Positions 1-7,883 of a DNA stretch of 17,852 nt are shown here, piece by piece. Under the pieces are notes generated by a model, which saw only the letters and a program-made list of their open reading frames with translations, was not told where the DNA came from and searched no databases. The DNA is from CAMCXT01 sp046302715 (GTDB lineage: Bacteria > Bacteroidota > Bacteroidia > M30B66), in NCBI GenBank assembly GCA_046302715.1, contig JBKCHQ010000130.1, positions 1-17,852 on the forward strand, read 5' to 3'. The first letter of the stretch is position 1, and each line of letters starts with the position of its first letter. Both the position numbers and the translations under genes were made by a program.

Positions 1-2
1 TG

Positions 3-1124
3 TATCGCGAATGTGTTTATGATACCCTGCGTTTTGTGGAGCGTGAGCTCTGCCACTCAAACGGAGCGTTTTATTCGGCACTCGATGCCGATAGCGATGG
101 TGAGGAAGGGTTGTTTTATACTTGGAGCGAAGCTGAATTGCAGCAACTAAGTTTGGCACAACTGAGTCTGCTCGACCAAACTTTTGTCAGCGGCGAAGAC
201 GCCATGTGGGAAGGACGCCGAATTCTCATGCGCAGTAATCCCACGTCTTACACTGCCGAGCAACGTGTTTTGTGTGAGGCATTGATTGTATTAAGAACTA
301 AGCGCAACAGACCGGCAACCGACGATAAAGTAATTTTATGTTGGAATGCCATGATGGCGGCCGGATTTGCCAATGCAGCAAGGTGGCTCAACGATGCTGC
401 GTTGCTGGATCCGGCAAAACGTAATATTGATTTTATTGAGCGGAATATGGTGGTGAGCAACAACCGCTTATTGCGTATTTGGAAAAATGAGAAAGCGCAC
501 ATCGATGGTTTTCTTGAAGATTATTGCTGGCTGGCCGAAGCCTGTTATGCCCTTTTTGAAGCTGGGGCGGGTGAGGAATATCTCACAAAAGCGGTGAATT
601 GGTTGCAAAATGCCTTGGATCAATTTCCGGAAGCGGGCAGCGGATTACTATACTTTACTTCGGAGTACCAACAGGAGTGGGTGAGCAGGCAATTGGAAAC
701 AAGCGATAATGTGATGCCGGCGTCTAATTCGGTATTGGCCCGACTGCTCTATCGTTTGGGTGCATTAACTGCAAATGTCGATTGGATAGAACGCTCTAAG
801 ATTATGCTGGCTGCCGTTCAGAAAGAAATGAAGGCTTATGCTTCGGGCTATTCAAATTGGTTAAACCTGGCATTGGAGCACGAGTGGAAATCAAAGTCGT
901 TTATTATTTCGGGCGAACAAGCCGAGGCATTAACCCATGCTTTGCGTCCATTCTACAGGCCTGATGTGCTGCTTTATCATGCAAGCGATGCCGAAAGTAC
1001 CTGGTTTAAGGAAAAGCAGCATGCCGATTTGCATCTTTATCCCTGCGAGGAGAATTTTTGTTCGGCGCCGATTCATTCGGCAGAGGCGGCTTTACAGCTT
1101 ATAAAACATCACCCATATGCCTAG
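3..1124 (+). CDS. YyaL/DUF255 family protein (thioredoxin domain plus six-hairpin glycosidase-like fold), C-terminal part
   Basis: The reading frame is open to the left edge: codons before the GTG at 36 read YRECVYDTLRFV and continue the family alignment, so that GTG is internal and the 5' end is missing. Visible family marks are ALDADSDGEEG followed by FYTW, the DDKVILCWNAMMAAGFANAA segment (family form DDKvltsWNglm), FLEDYCWLAEACYALFEA, a MPASNSVLARLL helix and a late FCSAPI, all typical of the alpha/alpha-barrel half of YyaL/SSP411/spermatogenesis-associated protein 20 homologues. About 373 of the usual roughly 680 residues are present; the N-terminal thioredoxin-like domain lies outside the window. 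The barrel resembles sugar epimerases and hydrolases, but the family's reaction is not established. It converges on the SCO1 gene across a 137-base gap. The family assignment is firm, the role is not. Confidence 0.9.
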   Translation, partial: YRECVYDTLRFVERELCHSNGAFYSALDADSDGEEGLFYTWSEAELQQLSLAQLSLLDQTFVSGEDAMWEGRRILMRSNPTSYTAEQRVLCEALIVLRTKRNRPATDDKVILCWNAMMAAGFANAARWLNDAALLDPAKRNIDFIERNMVVSNNRLLRIWKNEKAHIDGFLEDYCWLAEACYALFEAGAGEEYLTKAVNWLQNALDQFPEAGSGLLYFTSEYQQEWVSRQLETSDNVMPASNSVLARLLYRLGALTANVDWIERSKIMLAAVQKEMKAYASGYSNWLNLALEHEWKSKSFIISGEQAEALTHALRPFYRPDVLLYHASDAESTWFKEKQHADLHLYPCEENFCSAPIHSAEAALQLIKHHPYA

Positions 1125-1155
1125 AATATTAGGCTAAATTGGGTTTGCCTTTTTT
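1119..1155 (+). terminator. Possible intrinsic terminator after the YyaL gene
   Basis: GCCTA at 1119-1123, which includes the stop codon, can pair with TAGGC at 1130-1134. Alternatively AGGC at 1131-1134 pairs with GCCT at 1147-1150, directly followed by a run of T ending at 1155. The second pairing has terminator-like geometry but only four pairs. It is placed correctly between convergent genes. Weak call. Confidence 0.3.
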
Positions 1156-1261
1156 GAGTGTGTATTTTAATTAACGGCAGTCTACATAAATGCATAAGCG
1201 TTTTATGAAAAGGAATTGCTCCAACACCTAAGCGTAATTAAGGGAGTATAATTACCGGCTT

Positions 1262-1921
1262 TTATTTTTCCTTTTCCTGAAGGAGAAAGCCGCTGTCGGT
1301 AATTAACCTCGACACTTCGGCCGAATCAGTTCCATCGTAATATCCTCTGATGCGTCCTCCTTTATCAATGAGCGCAAAGTTTTGGGTATGAATAAAATCT
1401 TCAGCACCGCCGTCACCCTCTCGAGCATCAAGTAAATATCCCTTGCGCGCCAGTTCGTAAAGTTTGGGTTTGCTGCCGGTTAAAAAATGCCAGCGTCCTG
1501 TGTTAGCACCGTGCTCCTCAGCATATTGTTTTAATCGCTTTGGGCTGTCATTCTCAGGATCTACCGTAAACGATAGAATCATTAATTCAGGTCTGGCCTT
1601 GTGCACTCGTTCCATTTGTCGGCTCATAATGGGGCAAATGCTTTGACAGGTGCTGAAGAAGTAATCGGCAACATATACCTTGCCTTTTACCAGCTGTTCG
1701 GTAATTAATGCACTATCTTGATTCAGGAAACTGAATTTAGGTATGCGGTGAAACAGCGTATCTCGTTGTATCCCTTTCGGTGTTATTGTACTATCAATGC
1801 GGTGGTTACCCAGAATGGGCAATTCCTTAAATACATTCTTAGGTTTTCCTGATGCTAAATACATCCATCCAAGACCTGCTAATAACACAATAGGCAGTAA
1901 AAAAGGCAACACACGTTTCAT
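1262..1921 (-). CDS. SCO1/SenC/PrrC family copper chaperone, membrane-anchored
   Basis: SCO proteins deliver copper to the CuA site of cytochrome c oxidase or act as thiol redox proteins outside the cytoplasmic membrane. The chosen start gives 219 residues with an N-terminal anchor or uncleaved signal (MKRVLPFLLPIVLLAGLGW). The frame extends 31 codons upstream to 2014, but that extension has no signal-like character and would leave the hydrophobic segment internal. The metal-binding CxxxC is in FSTCQSICPIM (Cys92 and Cys96 from this start) and the third ligand is probably His178 in FIHTQNFALID. The thioredoxin-like core includes LSFTVDPENDSP, a usual SCO signature. It stands alone, divergent from the LolD gene by 116 bases, with no cytochrome oxidase gene in view. 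Family call is strong; the oxidase partner is inferred. Confidence 0.93.
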   Translation of the reverse strand: MKRVLPFLLPIVLLAGLGWMYLASGKPKNVFKELPILGNHRIDSTITPKGIQRDTLFHRIPKFSFLNQDSALITEQLVKGKVYVADYFFSTCQSICPIMSRQMERVHKARPELMILSFTVDPENDSPKRLKQYAEEHGANTGRWHFLTGSKPKLYELARKGYLLDAREGDGGAEDFIHTQNFALIDKGGRIRGYYDGTDSAEVSRLITDSGFLLQEKEK

Positions 1922-2037
1922 GCTGCAAAGTTCATATTTTATTGGAACTATGCTTAACAATTCCACGAATAATTGCTCGATTTTGATGTTAACACATCGC
2001 CTGTAACTCGGCAAATTTGTTTTACCTTGCAGCCCTA

Positions 2038-2691
2038 ATGATTCAACTTAGTGGCATACGAAAATCGTTTGGAAAACTAGAGGTTTTGAGAGGAATTGAT
2101 TTGCAGGTTAAGTCCAGCGAAATAATTTCAGTTACCGGGCCTTCAGGAGCCGGAAAAACAACCTTGTTGCAAATATTAGGTACGCTTGACAGACCCGATT
2201 CGGGCACACTTTTGTTTGACCAAGAGGATCCTTTTAAACTTAACGATAATAAACTTTCTGCTTTTCGAAATCGAACCATTGGTTTTGTATTTCAATTTCA
2301 TCAGCTGCTTCCAGAATTTACTGCCTTAGAAAACATTATGATTCCGGGGATGATTGCCGGAACTGATGGTAATACGCTTAAAAATCGTGCAATACATCTT
2401 CTCGATAAGCTTAATCTTGGGCACCGCGCCCAGCATAAACCCTCCGAACTTTCGGGCGGCGAACAGCAGCGAGTGGCCGTTGCAAGAGCATTGATCAATA
2501 ATCCTACGTTAATTTTGGCCGATGAACCCAGCGGCAATCTTGACTCAAAAAATGCACGCGAACTACACGAACTGTTTCTGAAACTAAGAGAAGAAGAGGG
2601 GCAAGCCTTTGTAATCGTAACCCACAACGAGGAACTGGCCAAATTGGCCGACCGCAAGGTGCACATGGAGGATGGTAGAATTGTTTCATGA
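2038..2691 (+). CDS. lolD: LolD-type ABC transporter ATP-binding protein
   Basis: The predicted role is the ATPase of the LolCDE-type complex that releases lipoproteins from the inner membrane to the LolA carrier, or a related MacB-type exporter. The 217 residues form a complete ABC domain: Walker A GPSGAGKTT (34-42), Q-loop Gln86 in FVFQFHQLLPEFTALEN, signature LSGGEQQR starting at 138, Walker B LILADEP (158-164) followed by SGNLD, and switch His196 in VTH. The FQFHxLLPEFTALEN stretch is characteristic of LolD. The ATG at 2038 matches the usual LolD N-terminus; the frame could start at a TTG at 2017 but that adds seven unhelpful residues. No LolC/E permease gene is in the window, which is usual in this phylum. 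A 26-base gap joins it to the PD40 gene, suggesting one transcript. Confidence 0.9.
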   Translation: MIQLSGIRKSFGKLEVLRGIDLQVKSSEIISVTGPSGAGKTTLLQILGTLDRPDSGTLLFDQEDPFKLNDNKLSAFRNRTIGFVFQFHQLLPEFTALENIMIPGMIAGTDGNTLKNRAIHLLDKLNLGHRAQHKPSELSGGEQQRVAVARALINNPTLILADEPSGNLDSKNARELHELFLKLREEEGQAFVIVTHNEELAKLADRKVHMEDGRIVS

Positions 2692-2717
2692 TGTATAACT
2701 GAATTTCATTTATTAAA

Positions 2718-3764
2718 ATGCGTCTAATTTTTTCTTTAATGGGCTCTGTATGTTTAGGCCTCACATTTTTAAGCGCTCAAGATACGTTACCCGAAAAGCA
2801 TCTTGCCAATATCCGACAGTTGAGTTTTGGCGGCGATAATGCCGAAGCGTACTTTAGTTTCGACAATAAAATGCTCTGCTTACAAGTAACTGACCCCAAA
2901 AATAACGTGCCTTGTGATCAGATTTTTATGTTGAATTTGGCAGATGATAAGCCCGAACGTAAACTTATTTCTACCGGAAAGGGACGTACTACGTGTTCTT
3001 ATTTCATGCCCGGGAATAACGAAATACTATATGCATCCACGCACGAAGCTGCCGACTCATGTCCGCCACCACCGGCGCCCCGTAAAGACGGCAAATACCT
3101 TTGGCCCATTTACAATACCTTCGATATTTATGTGGCCGATGTCAACGGAAAAGTAAATCGCAAATTAACACAACATCCCGGCTACGATGCCGAAGCTACG
3201 GTGTCGCCTAAGGGCGATAAGATTGTATTTACCTCCGATCGCAGTGGCGACCTCGAGCTGTATACCATGAATATTGACGGGAGTAACGTTCAACAAATAA
3301 CATTTGGCCTGGGCTATGATGGCGGGGCATTCTTCTCGCCCGACGGTAAAAAGCTCGTTTTTAGAGCCTCTCGTCCGCAAACGCCCGAAGCCATCGCCGA
3401 ATATAAGCAGCTGCTTTCCGAAGGGCTCGTGGCACCTACGAATATGGAAATTTATACCTGTAACGTAGACGGTTCCGATCTAAAACAAATTACCCAACTG
3501 GGCAAAGCCAACTGGGCACCGTTCTATCATCCCTCGGGCAAGAAAATAATTTTCTCCTCCAATCATGCCTCAACACGTGGGTATAACTTTCAGCTGTATA
3601 TGATAAATATCGACGGAAGCGGATTGGAAGCAATTACTGCCAACAGCAACTTTAATGCGTTTCCGATGTTCTCACCTGATGGTAAAAAACTGGTTTTTTC
3701 ATCGAACCGAAATAATGGAGGCACCAGAGATACCAATGTTTTTATAGCCGACTGGATTGAATAA
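2718..3764 (+). CDS. Secreted TolB-like PD40 beta-propeller protein
   Basis: This 348-residue protein begins with a signal peptide (hydrophobic residues 3-20, likely cut near SAQD at 19-22). There is no convincing lipobox before Cys12. The mature part carries WD40-like (PD40) beta-propeller repeats with the TolB pattern SPDGKKLVF: SPKGDKIVFTSDRSGD at 163-178, FFSPDGKKLVFRAS at 205-218, HPSGKKIIFSSN at 271-282 and FSPDGKKLVFSSNR at 318-331, each joined to a strand of the type LYTMNIDGSNVQQIT. The fold is a protein- or glycan-binding scaffold in the periplasm or outside the cell; no catalytic residues are evident. Its stop and the next start share one base (TAATG), so it is probably translationally coupled to the M28 peptidase and may work with it. 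The ligand is unknown. Confidence 0.88.
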   Translation: MRLIFSLMGSVCLGLTFLSAQDTLPEKHLANIRQLSFGGDNAEAYFSFDNKMLCLQVTDPKNNVPCDQIFMLNLADDKPERKLISTGKGRTTCSYFMPGNNEILYASTHEAADSCPPPPAPRKDGKYLWPIYNTFDIYVADVNGKVNRKLTQHPGYDAEATVSPKGDKIVFTSDRSGDLELYTMNIDGSNVQQITFGLGYDGGAFFSPDGKKLVFRASRPQTPEAIAEYKQLLSEGLVAPTNMEIYTCNVDGSDLKQITQLGKANWAPFYHPSGKKIIFSSNHASTRGYNFQLYMINIDGSGLEAITANSNFNAFPMFSPDGKKLVFSSNRNNGGTRDTNVFIADWIE

Positions 3765-4993
3765 TGAAAAATAACTACGTTTTATCCTTCTTATTTTGCT
3801 TAAGTGCAGCTTGGCTTTCGGGTCAGGCATACCTTGATGCCGCAACGTTAAAAAAGCACATCGAGTGGCTCTCGGCCGATTCGCTCATGGGTCGGGGCAC
3901 AGGAACTGATGCCGAACGAAAAGCAGCGGCCTATATTGCCGAACACTTTCAAAAGTTGGGATTGGCTCCTAAAGGCCCTGAAGGGAGCTGGTATCAGGAC
4001 TTTGATTTTACGGTGAGCAGTCACGGGGTGAGTGGGCGTAAAGGCATTGCTCGAAATGTGTTGGCTTATCTTGATAATGGGTCGGCCTACACGGTGGTGA
4101 TTGGTGGGCATTATGATCACCTGGGGTTGGGCGAAGACGGTGGTTCGCTGGATGCGCATGCCCATGGAGAGGTTCACAACGGCGCCGATGACAATGCCTC
4201 CGGAACAGCGGGCGTTATGGCACTGGCCTCATTATTTGCAGGAAACAATGAAAAAGAAGCTTTTAATTTCCTGTTTATCTGCTTCTCAGGCGAAGAGTTG
4301 GGTTTGTTTGGTTCACGAAATTTTTGCGATAAACCCACCATCGATCTCAAAACGGTGCAATGCATGATTAACATGGATATGATTGGCCGATTGTCTACCA
4401 CAAAACCGGCGCTTACGGTTTCGGGGGCAGGAACAGCACCAGAGTTTGTTTCACTATTGAACACATACCGCTCGGCGGCACTCGATATTGTTGTTGATTC
4501 AGCCGGCGTGGGGCCTTCCGATCATACCTCATTCTACAACAAAGAGGTGCCTGCACTTCATTTTTTTACAGGAACACACGTTGATTATCACAAACCCTCC
4601 GACGATGCCGACAAAATAAACATTCAAGGAACCGAAGCGGTCCTTACGCTTATTGCCGATTTTATCTATAAGCTCCCAAGCGACCGGCGGCTCAGTTTTT
4701 TAAAAACACGCAATCCTTCAAGCGGCAATACGCCTTCCTTTAAAGTTACGCTGGGTATCATGCCTTCGTATGCCAGCGCCGGCGAAGGTCTTAAAGTAGA
4801 GGCCGTGCTCGATGGCAAACCGGGTAAAAAGGCAGGTTTACAGGATGGGGATGTGATTACCGCTATTGGCGACTACAAGGTAACCGAAATTCAAACCTAT
4901 ATGGAGGCCTTGAGTAAATTTAAAAAAGGCGATACCGCCACTTTACACGTAAAACGTGGAAAAAAGAAAAAGAAACTAAAGGTGGAGTTTTAG
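3764..4993 (+). CDS. Secreted M28 family zinc peptidase with C-terminal PDZ domain
   Basis: A 409-residue secreted co-catalytic zinc aminopeptidase-type enzyme. It has a signal peptide (residues 1-20, ending LSGQA), then an M28 domain with the full ligand set: His116 with Asp118 in GGHYDH, bridging Asp143 in NGADDNASG, catalytic Glu177 and ligand Glu178 in SGEELG, Asp205 in NMDMIG and His276 in DYHKPSDD. A PDZ domain follows at about 325-405 (GIMPSYASAGEGLKVEAVLD, then KAGLQDGDVITAIG), and the protein ends in a very basic stretch (KRGKKKKKLKVEF). This M28 plus PDZ design is common in Bacteroidota and likely degrades peptides outside the cytoplasmic membrane. The start codon overlaps the preceding stop by one base. 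Its 3' end overlaps the convergent small gene by four bases. Substrate specificity cannot be read from the sequence. Confidence 0.93.
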   Translation: MKNNYVLSFLFCLSAAWLSGQAYLDAATLKKHIEWLSADSLMGRGTGTDAERKAAAYIAEHFQKLGLAPKGPEGSWYQDFDFTVSSHGVSGRKGIARNVLAYLDNGSAYTVVIGGHYDHLGLGEDGGSLDAHAHGEVHNGADDNASGTAGVMALASLFAGNNEKEAFNFLFICFSGEELGLFGSRNFCDKPTIDLKTVQCMINMDMIGRLSTTKPALTVSGAGTAPEFVSLLNTYRSAALDIVVDSAGVGPSDHTSFYNKEVPALHFFTGTHVDYHKPSDDADKINIQGTEAVLTLIADFIYKLPSDRRLSFLKTRNPSSGNTPSFKVTLGIMPSYASAGEGLKVEAVLDGKPGKKAGLQDGDVITAIGDYKVTEIQTYMEALSKFKKGDTATLHVKRGKKKKKLKVEF

Positions 4994-5406
4994 CTGGTGT
5001 GATCCAGCACAATCACCCAACGACCGTTCTTTTTTCGCCAGAGCAGGTTGAAATGCCCCTCATTACGCTCATCGCCGCTTTTTACCAGCCAGTGTCCAGT
5101 TACCAGCGCCGCATCGTCGCATAATATTTCGATGCTTACTATGTCGAATTCTAATACCCCCATTGATGCCTTATCGGGATAGCCTTTTTTGTAGCGTTCA
5201 AGGGTTTGTTTCCACCCTTTAGTAATCTTTTCCTGAGTCATAAACCTCAGACTATCGCTTTTCCAGTAGGGCTCCATAAACGCTTCAAGGTTACCGTTGT
5301 TCCAAGCTTTTTGTTGTTCGTTGAGTAAGCTGCGTATTTCATTTTCGGCTTGTGTATGTGCTCTATGCCCAATAAACAGAGCGATAAACAAAAGAATAAT
5401 TCTCAT
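4990..5406 (-). CDS. Small secreted DUF4440/SnoaL-like (NTF2 fold) protein
   Basis: The ATG at 5406 gives 138 residues starting with a clear signal peptide (MRIILLFIALFIG, probable cut after HTQA). The longer frame to 5460 would bury that signal. The mature part matches the NTF2-like DUF4440/SnoaL type: an opening helix EIRSLLNEQQKAWNNGNLEAF, then YWKSDSLRFM, strands around VLEFDIVSIEILCDDAALVTGHWLV, and the closing GHFNLLWRKKNGRWVIVLDHTS. Such proteins form small cone-shaped alpha+beta barrels; some are ketosteroid-isomerase-like enzymes, many are only binding proteins. The ligand is unknown. It is divergent from the MFS gene by 75 bases, and its stop codon overlaps the stop region of the M28 gene by four bases with no room for a separate terminator. 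Confidence 0.85.
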   Translation of the reverse strand: MRIILLFIALFIGHRAHTQAENEIRSLLNEQQKAWNNGNLEAFMEPYWKSDSLRFMTQEKITKGWKQTLERYKKGYPDKASMGVLEFDIVSIEILCDDAALVTGHWLVKSGDERNEGHFNLLWRKKNGRWVIVLDHTS

Positions 5407-5481
5407 AGCAATTAAATTATTGAGCAGGTAAATTAAGCAAATCGTTTTAATGCTTAGCAATTGGTTACATTTAGCTCCTAA

Positions 5482-6696
5482 ATGAAAGGGACAACTGTTT
5501 TTCGAATACGTTCGTTTTCGACATTTTTAGGGGCACGCTTTTTTCTCACGTTTGGCGTTCAGGTGCAAGCGCTAATGCTCAGCTTGCAAGTATATGGTTT
5601 AGATAAAAGTGCTTTTTCATTAGGTTTAATCGGACTTGCCGAGGCCGTTCCGTTTATGATGTTAATACTTCCGGCGGGTTATTGGGCCGATATTTATAGA
5701 CGAAAAACACTGATACTCATTTCAGCGGCTCTTTTTTTCTTTTGTTCGTCAATATTATTTCTGCTGTGCCATTTTGATCTAAAGCCCGACTTAATAACGT
5801 TATATGCATTAGTCGCACTCACTGGGGTGGCGCGTGCTACAGGTGGACCATCTATGCAGGCGCTTGTTCCGCAATTGGTGGATCGCCAATTGCTGCCGCA
5901 GGCGATAGCTTGGAATACTTCATTTTGGCAAATTTCTTCCATTGCGGGACCAGCAGCTGGCGGACTTATATATGCTTATCGTGGTTTGGAGTCCGGTTAC
6001 CTCTGTACCTTGATGTGTTCCTTAATGGCGCTGGTTCTGTTCTTTTGGGTACCGGCATTTAAGGAATCCCATGAACGTAAAACCGGCATTTGGATAAATT
6101 TAAGAGAAGGTATTGATTTTGTGCGTAGTAAACCGGTTATTCTTTCTGCTTTGACACTTGACTTATTTGCGGTACTGTTTGGTGGTGCTGTAGCCTTGTT
6201 GCCCCTTTTTAACGATCAAATTTTACATGCCGGCCCCGAAGGTTTAGGTTGGCTCAGGGCGGCTCCTTCGATGGGTGCTGTACTTACTGCGGCATGGGTA
6301 GCCCGCACGCCTCCGATGCGGTATACAGGCTTATTTCTATTGGCTGCTGTGGCTGGTTTTGGTGTTTGCATGATGGGTTTTGCGCTTTCCGATGTTTATA
6401 TGATATCGTTTGTCTTTCTTTTGTTGAGCGGCGCATTTGATGCGGTTTCGGTACTCATTCGCTCCATGATTGTACAGATGCTAACGCCCGATGCTATGCG
6501 GGGCAGGGTATCGTCGGTAAATTCAATCTTTATTGGTTCATCAAACGAAATTGGTGCATTTGAGTCGGGAGTTGCCGCCCGTTTTTTGGGCTTAATTCCC
6601 TCGGTAGTGTTTGGCAGCAGCATGACGCTTTTTATTACTGCACTGATGGCCTGGAAGGCCAAAAGTTTGCGTAAACTGCGCCTGGATTCGTATTGA
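5482..6696 (+). CDS. Major facilitator superfamily transporter, EntS/DUF894-like exporter
   Basis: A 404-residue inner-membrane protein with about twelve hydrophobic segments and no signal peptide. The MFS loop 2-3 motif is GYWADIYRRK (66-75). The stretch TPDAMRGRVSSVN followed by SSNEIGAFESG (335-363) is typical of the MFS_3/DUF894 group that includes the enterobactin exporter EntS, so proton-driven export of a small molecule is the best guess. No siderophore biosynthesis or receptor gene lies nearby, so the substrate is open. Length fits the family. A TACATTTA box at 5466-5473, one base off the TAnnTTTG consensus, lies ahead of the start, but no good -33 element was seen. The gene converges on the LptF/G permease gene across 90 bases. 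Confidence 0.9.
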   Translation: MKGTTVFRIRSFSTFLGARFFLTFGVQVQALMLSLQVYGLDKSAFSLGLIGLAEAVPFMMLILPAGYWADIYRRKTLILISAALFFFCSSILFLLCHFDLKPDLITLYALVALTGVARATGGPSMQALVPQLVDRQLLPQAIAWNTSFWQISSIAGPAAGGLIYAYRGLESGYLCTLMCSLMALVLFFWVPAFKESHERKTGIWINLREGIDFVRSKPVILSALTLDLFAVLFGGAVALLPLFNDQILHAGPEGLGWLRAAPSMGAVLTAAWVARTPPMRYTGLFLLAAVAGFGVCMMGFALSDVYMISFVFLLLSGAFDAVSVLIRSMIVQMLTPDAMRGRVSSVNSIFIGSSNEIGAFESGVAARFLGLIPSVVFGSSMTLFITALMAWKAKSLRKLRLDSY

Positions 6697-6711
6697 GTAT
6701 TTGTGGCTAGT

Positions 6712-6730
6712 TGTGAGGGGTTTGCTCACA
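6712..6730. other. Small hairpin between convergent genes
   Basis: TGTGAG at 6712-6717 and CTCACA at 6725-6730 are a perfect six-base inverted repeat around a seven-base loop, centrally placed between the convergent MFS and LptF/G genes. No T-run follows on either strand, so it is not a standard intrinsic terminator. It may still help to stop transcription from either side, or it may be chance. Confidence 0.25.
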
Positions 6731-6786
6731 GGGGAATCGTCGAACCAGCGAAGGAACTCAAATTGAAGGGCACGTACACCATGGGG

Positions 6787-7875
6787 TTATTTTGGCGCCT
6801 TAACCAATAAAATAAGGGCCAAAAACAAATAAATAATATTTGGAACCCAGGCTGCAATAGCGGCATCTAGGCCTCCTTCTGTAGCAAACACTGAGCTTAT
6901 CTGCATGAGCATTACATAGGTAAAGCTTATGCCAATACCAATGCCGATATGCATACCAATACCGCCGCGTACTTTACGGCTTGCCATGGCAACGGCGATT
7001 AATGTTAGAATAATATTGGCAACAGGATTGGCAAACCTTCGGTGTTTTTCGAGAATGTAAAAGTCAATAAAATCGGTTCCTTTGAGTTTTTCTTGCTCTA
7101 TAAAACCATTAAGCGCAAAAAAGTCCATCATCTGCACATCGTCATCGGCAATATCGAAATCGCTTGGCTTGAAATTAAGTACCGTATCTAAACGCTCACC
7201 CATACGGATGCTTTCTTCTTTCCCTTTAAATTTCCTGTGGCAAAACCGTTCCAAATCCCACATTTGTGATGTAGAATCCCATTTGATATAATCGGCGGTA
7301 ATGCGCTGCGTGAGTTTTCGGTTGTTTAACTGTTCGAGCGTAAATTGGTACCCTGTTTTACTGTCTTTGGCAAAATTATCGAGGAAAATAAAAGTACCCG
7401 GCGCAATTTGACGGTGTAGCTTGGTATAGTTTCGCTTCCAATTGTATTTCAGATAGCGATACTCAAATTCGAGGCGTCCTTTATTGGCATGCGGAATAAT
7501 AAAACTATTAAGTAAAAAAGAACAAGCGCCAATGAGGATTGCCGAAAATAAATACGGCCTCAGCATTCGCCTAAAACTCATCCCCGAACCTAAAATGGCA
7601 ATAATTTCGGTACGTCCGGCCATTTTTGAGGTGAAGAAAATTACGGCAATAAATACAAAAAGCGGGGTGAAGAGATTGGCGAAGTAAGGAATAAAGTTGA
7701 GGTAATAGCCAAAAACCAGTTCAGAAATCGGGATGTTTTTCTCAAAAATATCGTCCACCTTTTCGGTGAGGTCGAAAATTACCGCAATAACAACAATCAA
7801 TGCAATCGTAAACACGAAAGTGCCCAGGAACTTTCGGATTATGTACCGATCGATAATTGGAAATAATGCCTTCAC
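6787..7875 (-). CDS. LptF/LptG family permease (YjgP/YjgQ), lipopolysaccharide export
   Basis: LptF and LptG are the membrane half of the LptB2FG ABC transporter that extracts lipopolysaccharide from the inner membrane. The 362 residues fit the family: predicted helices at about 16-34, 60-82 and 103-127, a periplasmic jellyroll-like region at about 130-280, then helices at 283-299, 306-328 and 340-358. The cytoplasmic coupling segment EIIAILGSGMSFRRML (90-105) is a family hallmark, as is HRRFANPVANIILTLIAVA before helix 4. The start is a GTG eight bases after the tgt stop; no ATG fits better. The tgt-permease order is common in Bacteroidota. Whether this copy serves as F or G cannot be decided here, so no symbol is given. 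Confidence 0.92.
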   Translation of the reverse strand: MKALFPIIDRYIIRKFLGTFVFTIALIVVIAVIFDLTEKVDDIFEKNIPISELVFGYYLNFIPYFANLFTPLFVFIAVIFFTSKMAGRTEIIAILGSGMSFRRMLRPYLFSAILIGACSFLLNSFIIPHANKGRLEFEYRYLKYNWKRNYTKLHRQIAPGTFIFLDNFAKDSKTGYQFTLEQLNNRKLTQRITADYIKWDSTSQMWDLERFCHRKFKGKEESIRMGERLDTVLNFKPSDFDIADDDVQMMDFFALNGFIEQEKLKGTDFIDFYILEKHRRFANPVANIILTLIAVAMASRKVRGGIGMHIGIGIGISFTYVMLMQISSVFATEGGLDAAIAAWVPNIIYLFLALILLVKAPK

Positions 7876-7883
7876 GGATGGAG

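Noticed and set aside
1193..1207. CATAA/TTATG hairpin between YyaL and SCO1 genes
   Set aside because: Five AT-rich pairs without a following T-run; too weak to call a terminator for the SCO1 gene.
1922..2014. N-terminal extension of the SCO1 gene to 2014
   Set aside because: It would place the signal/anchor at residues 32-50 and reach almost to the divergent LolD start region; the ATG at 1921 gives a normal SCO N-terminus.
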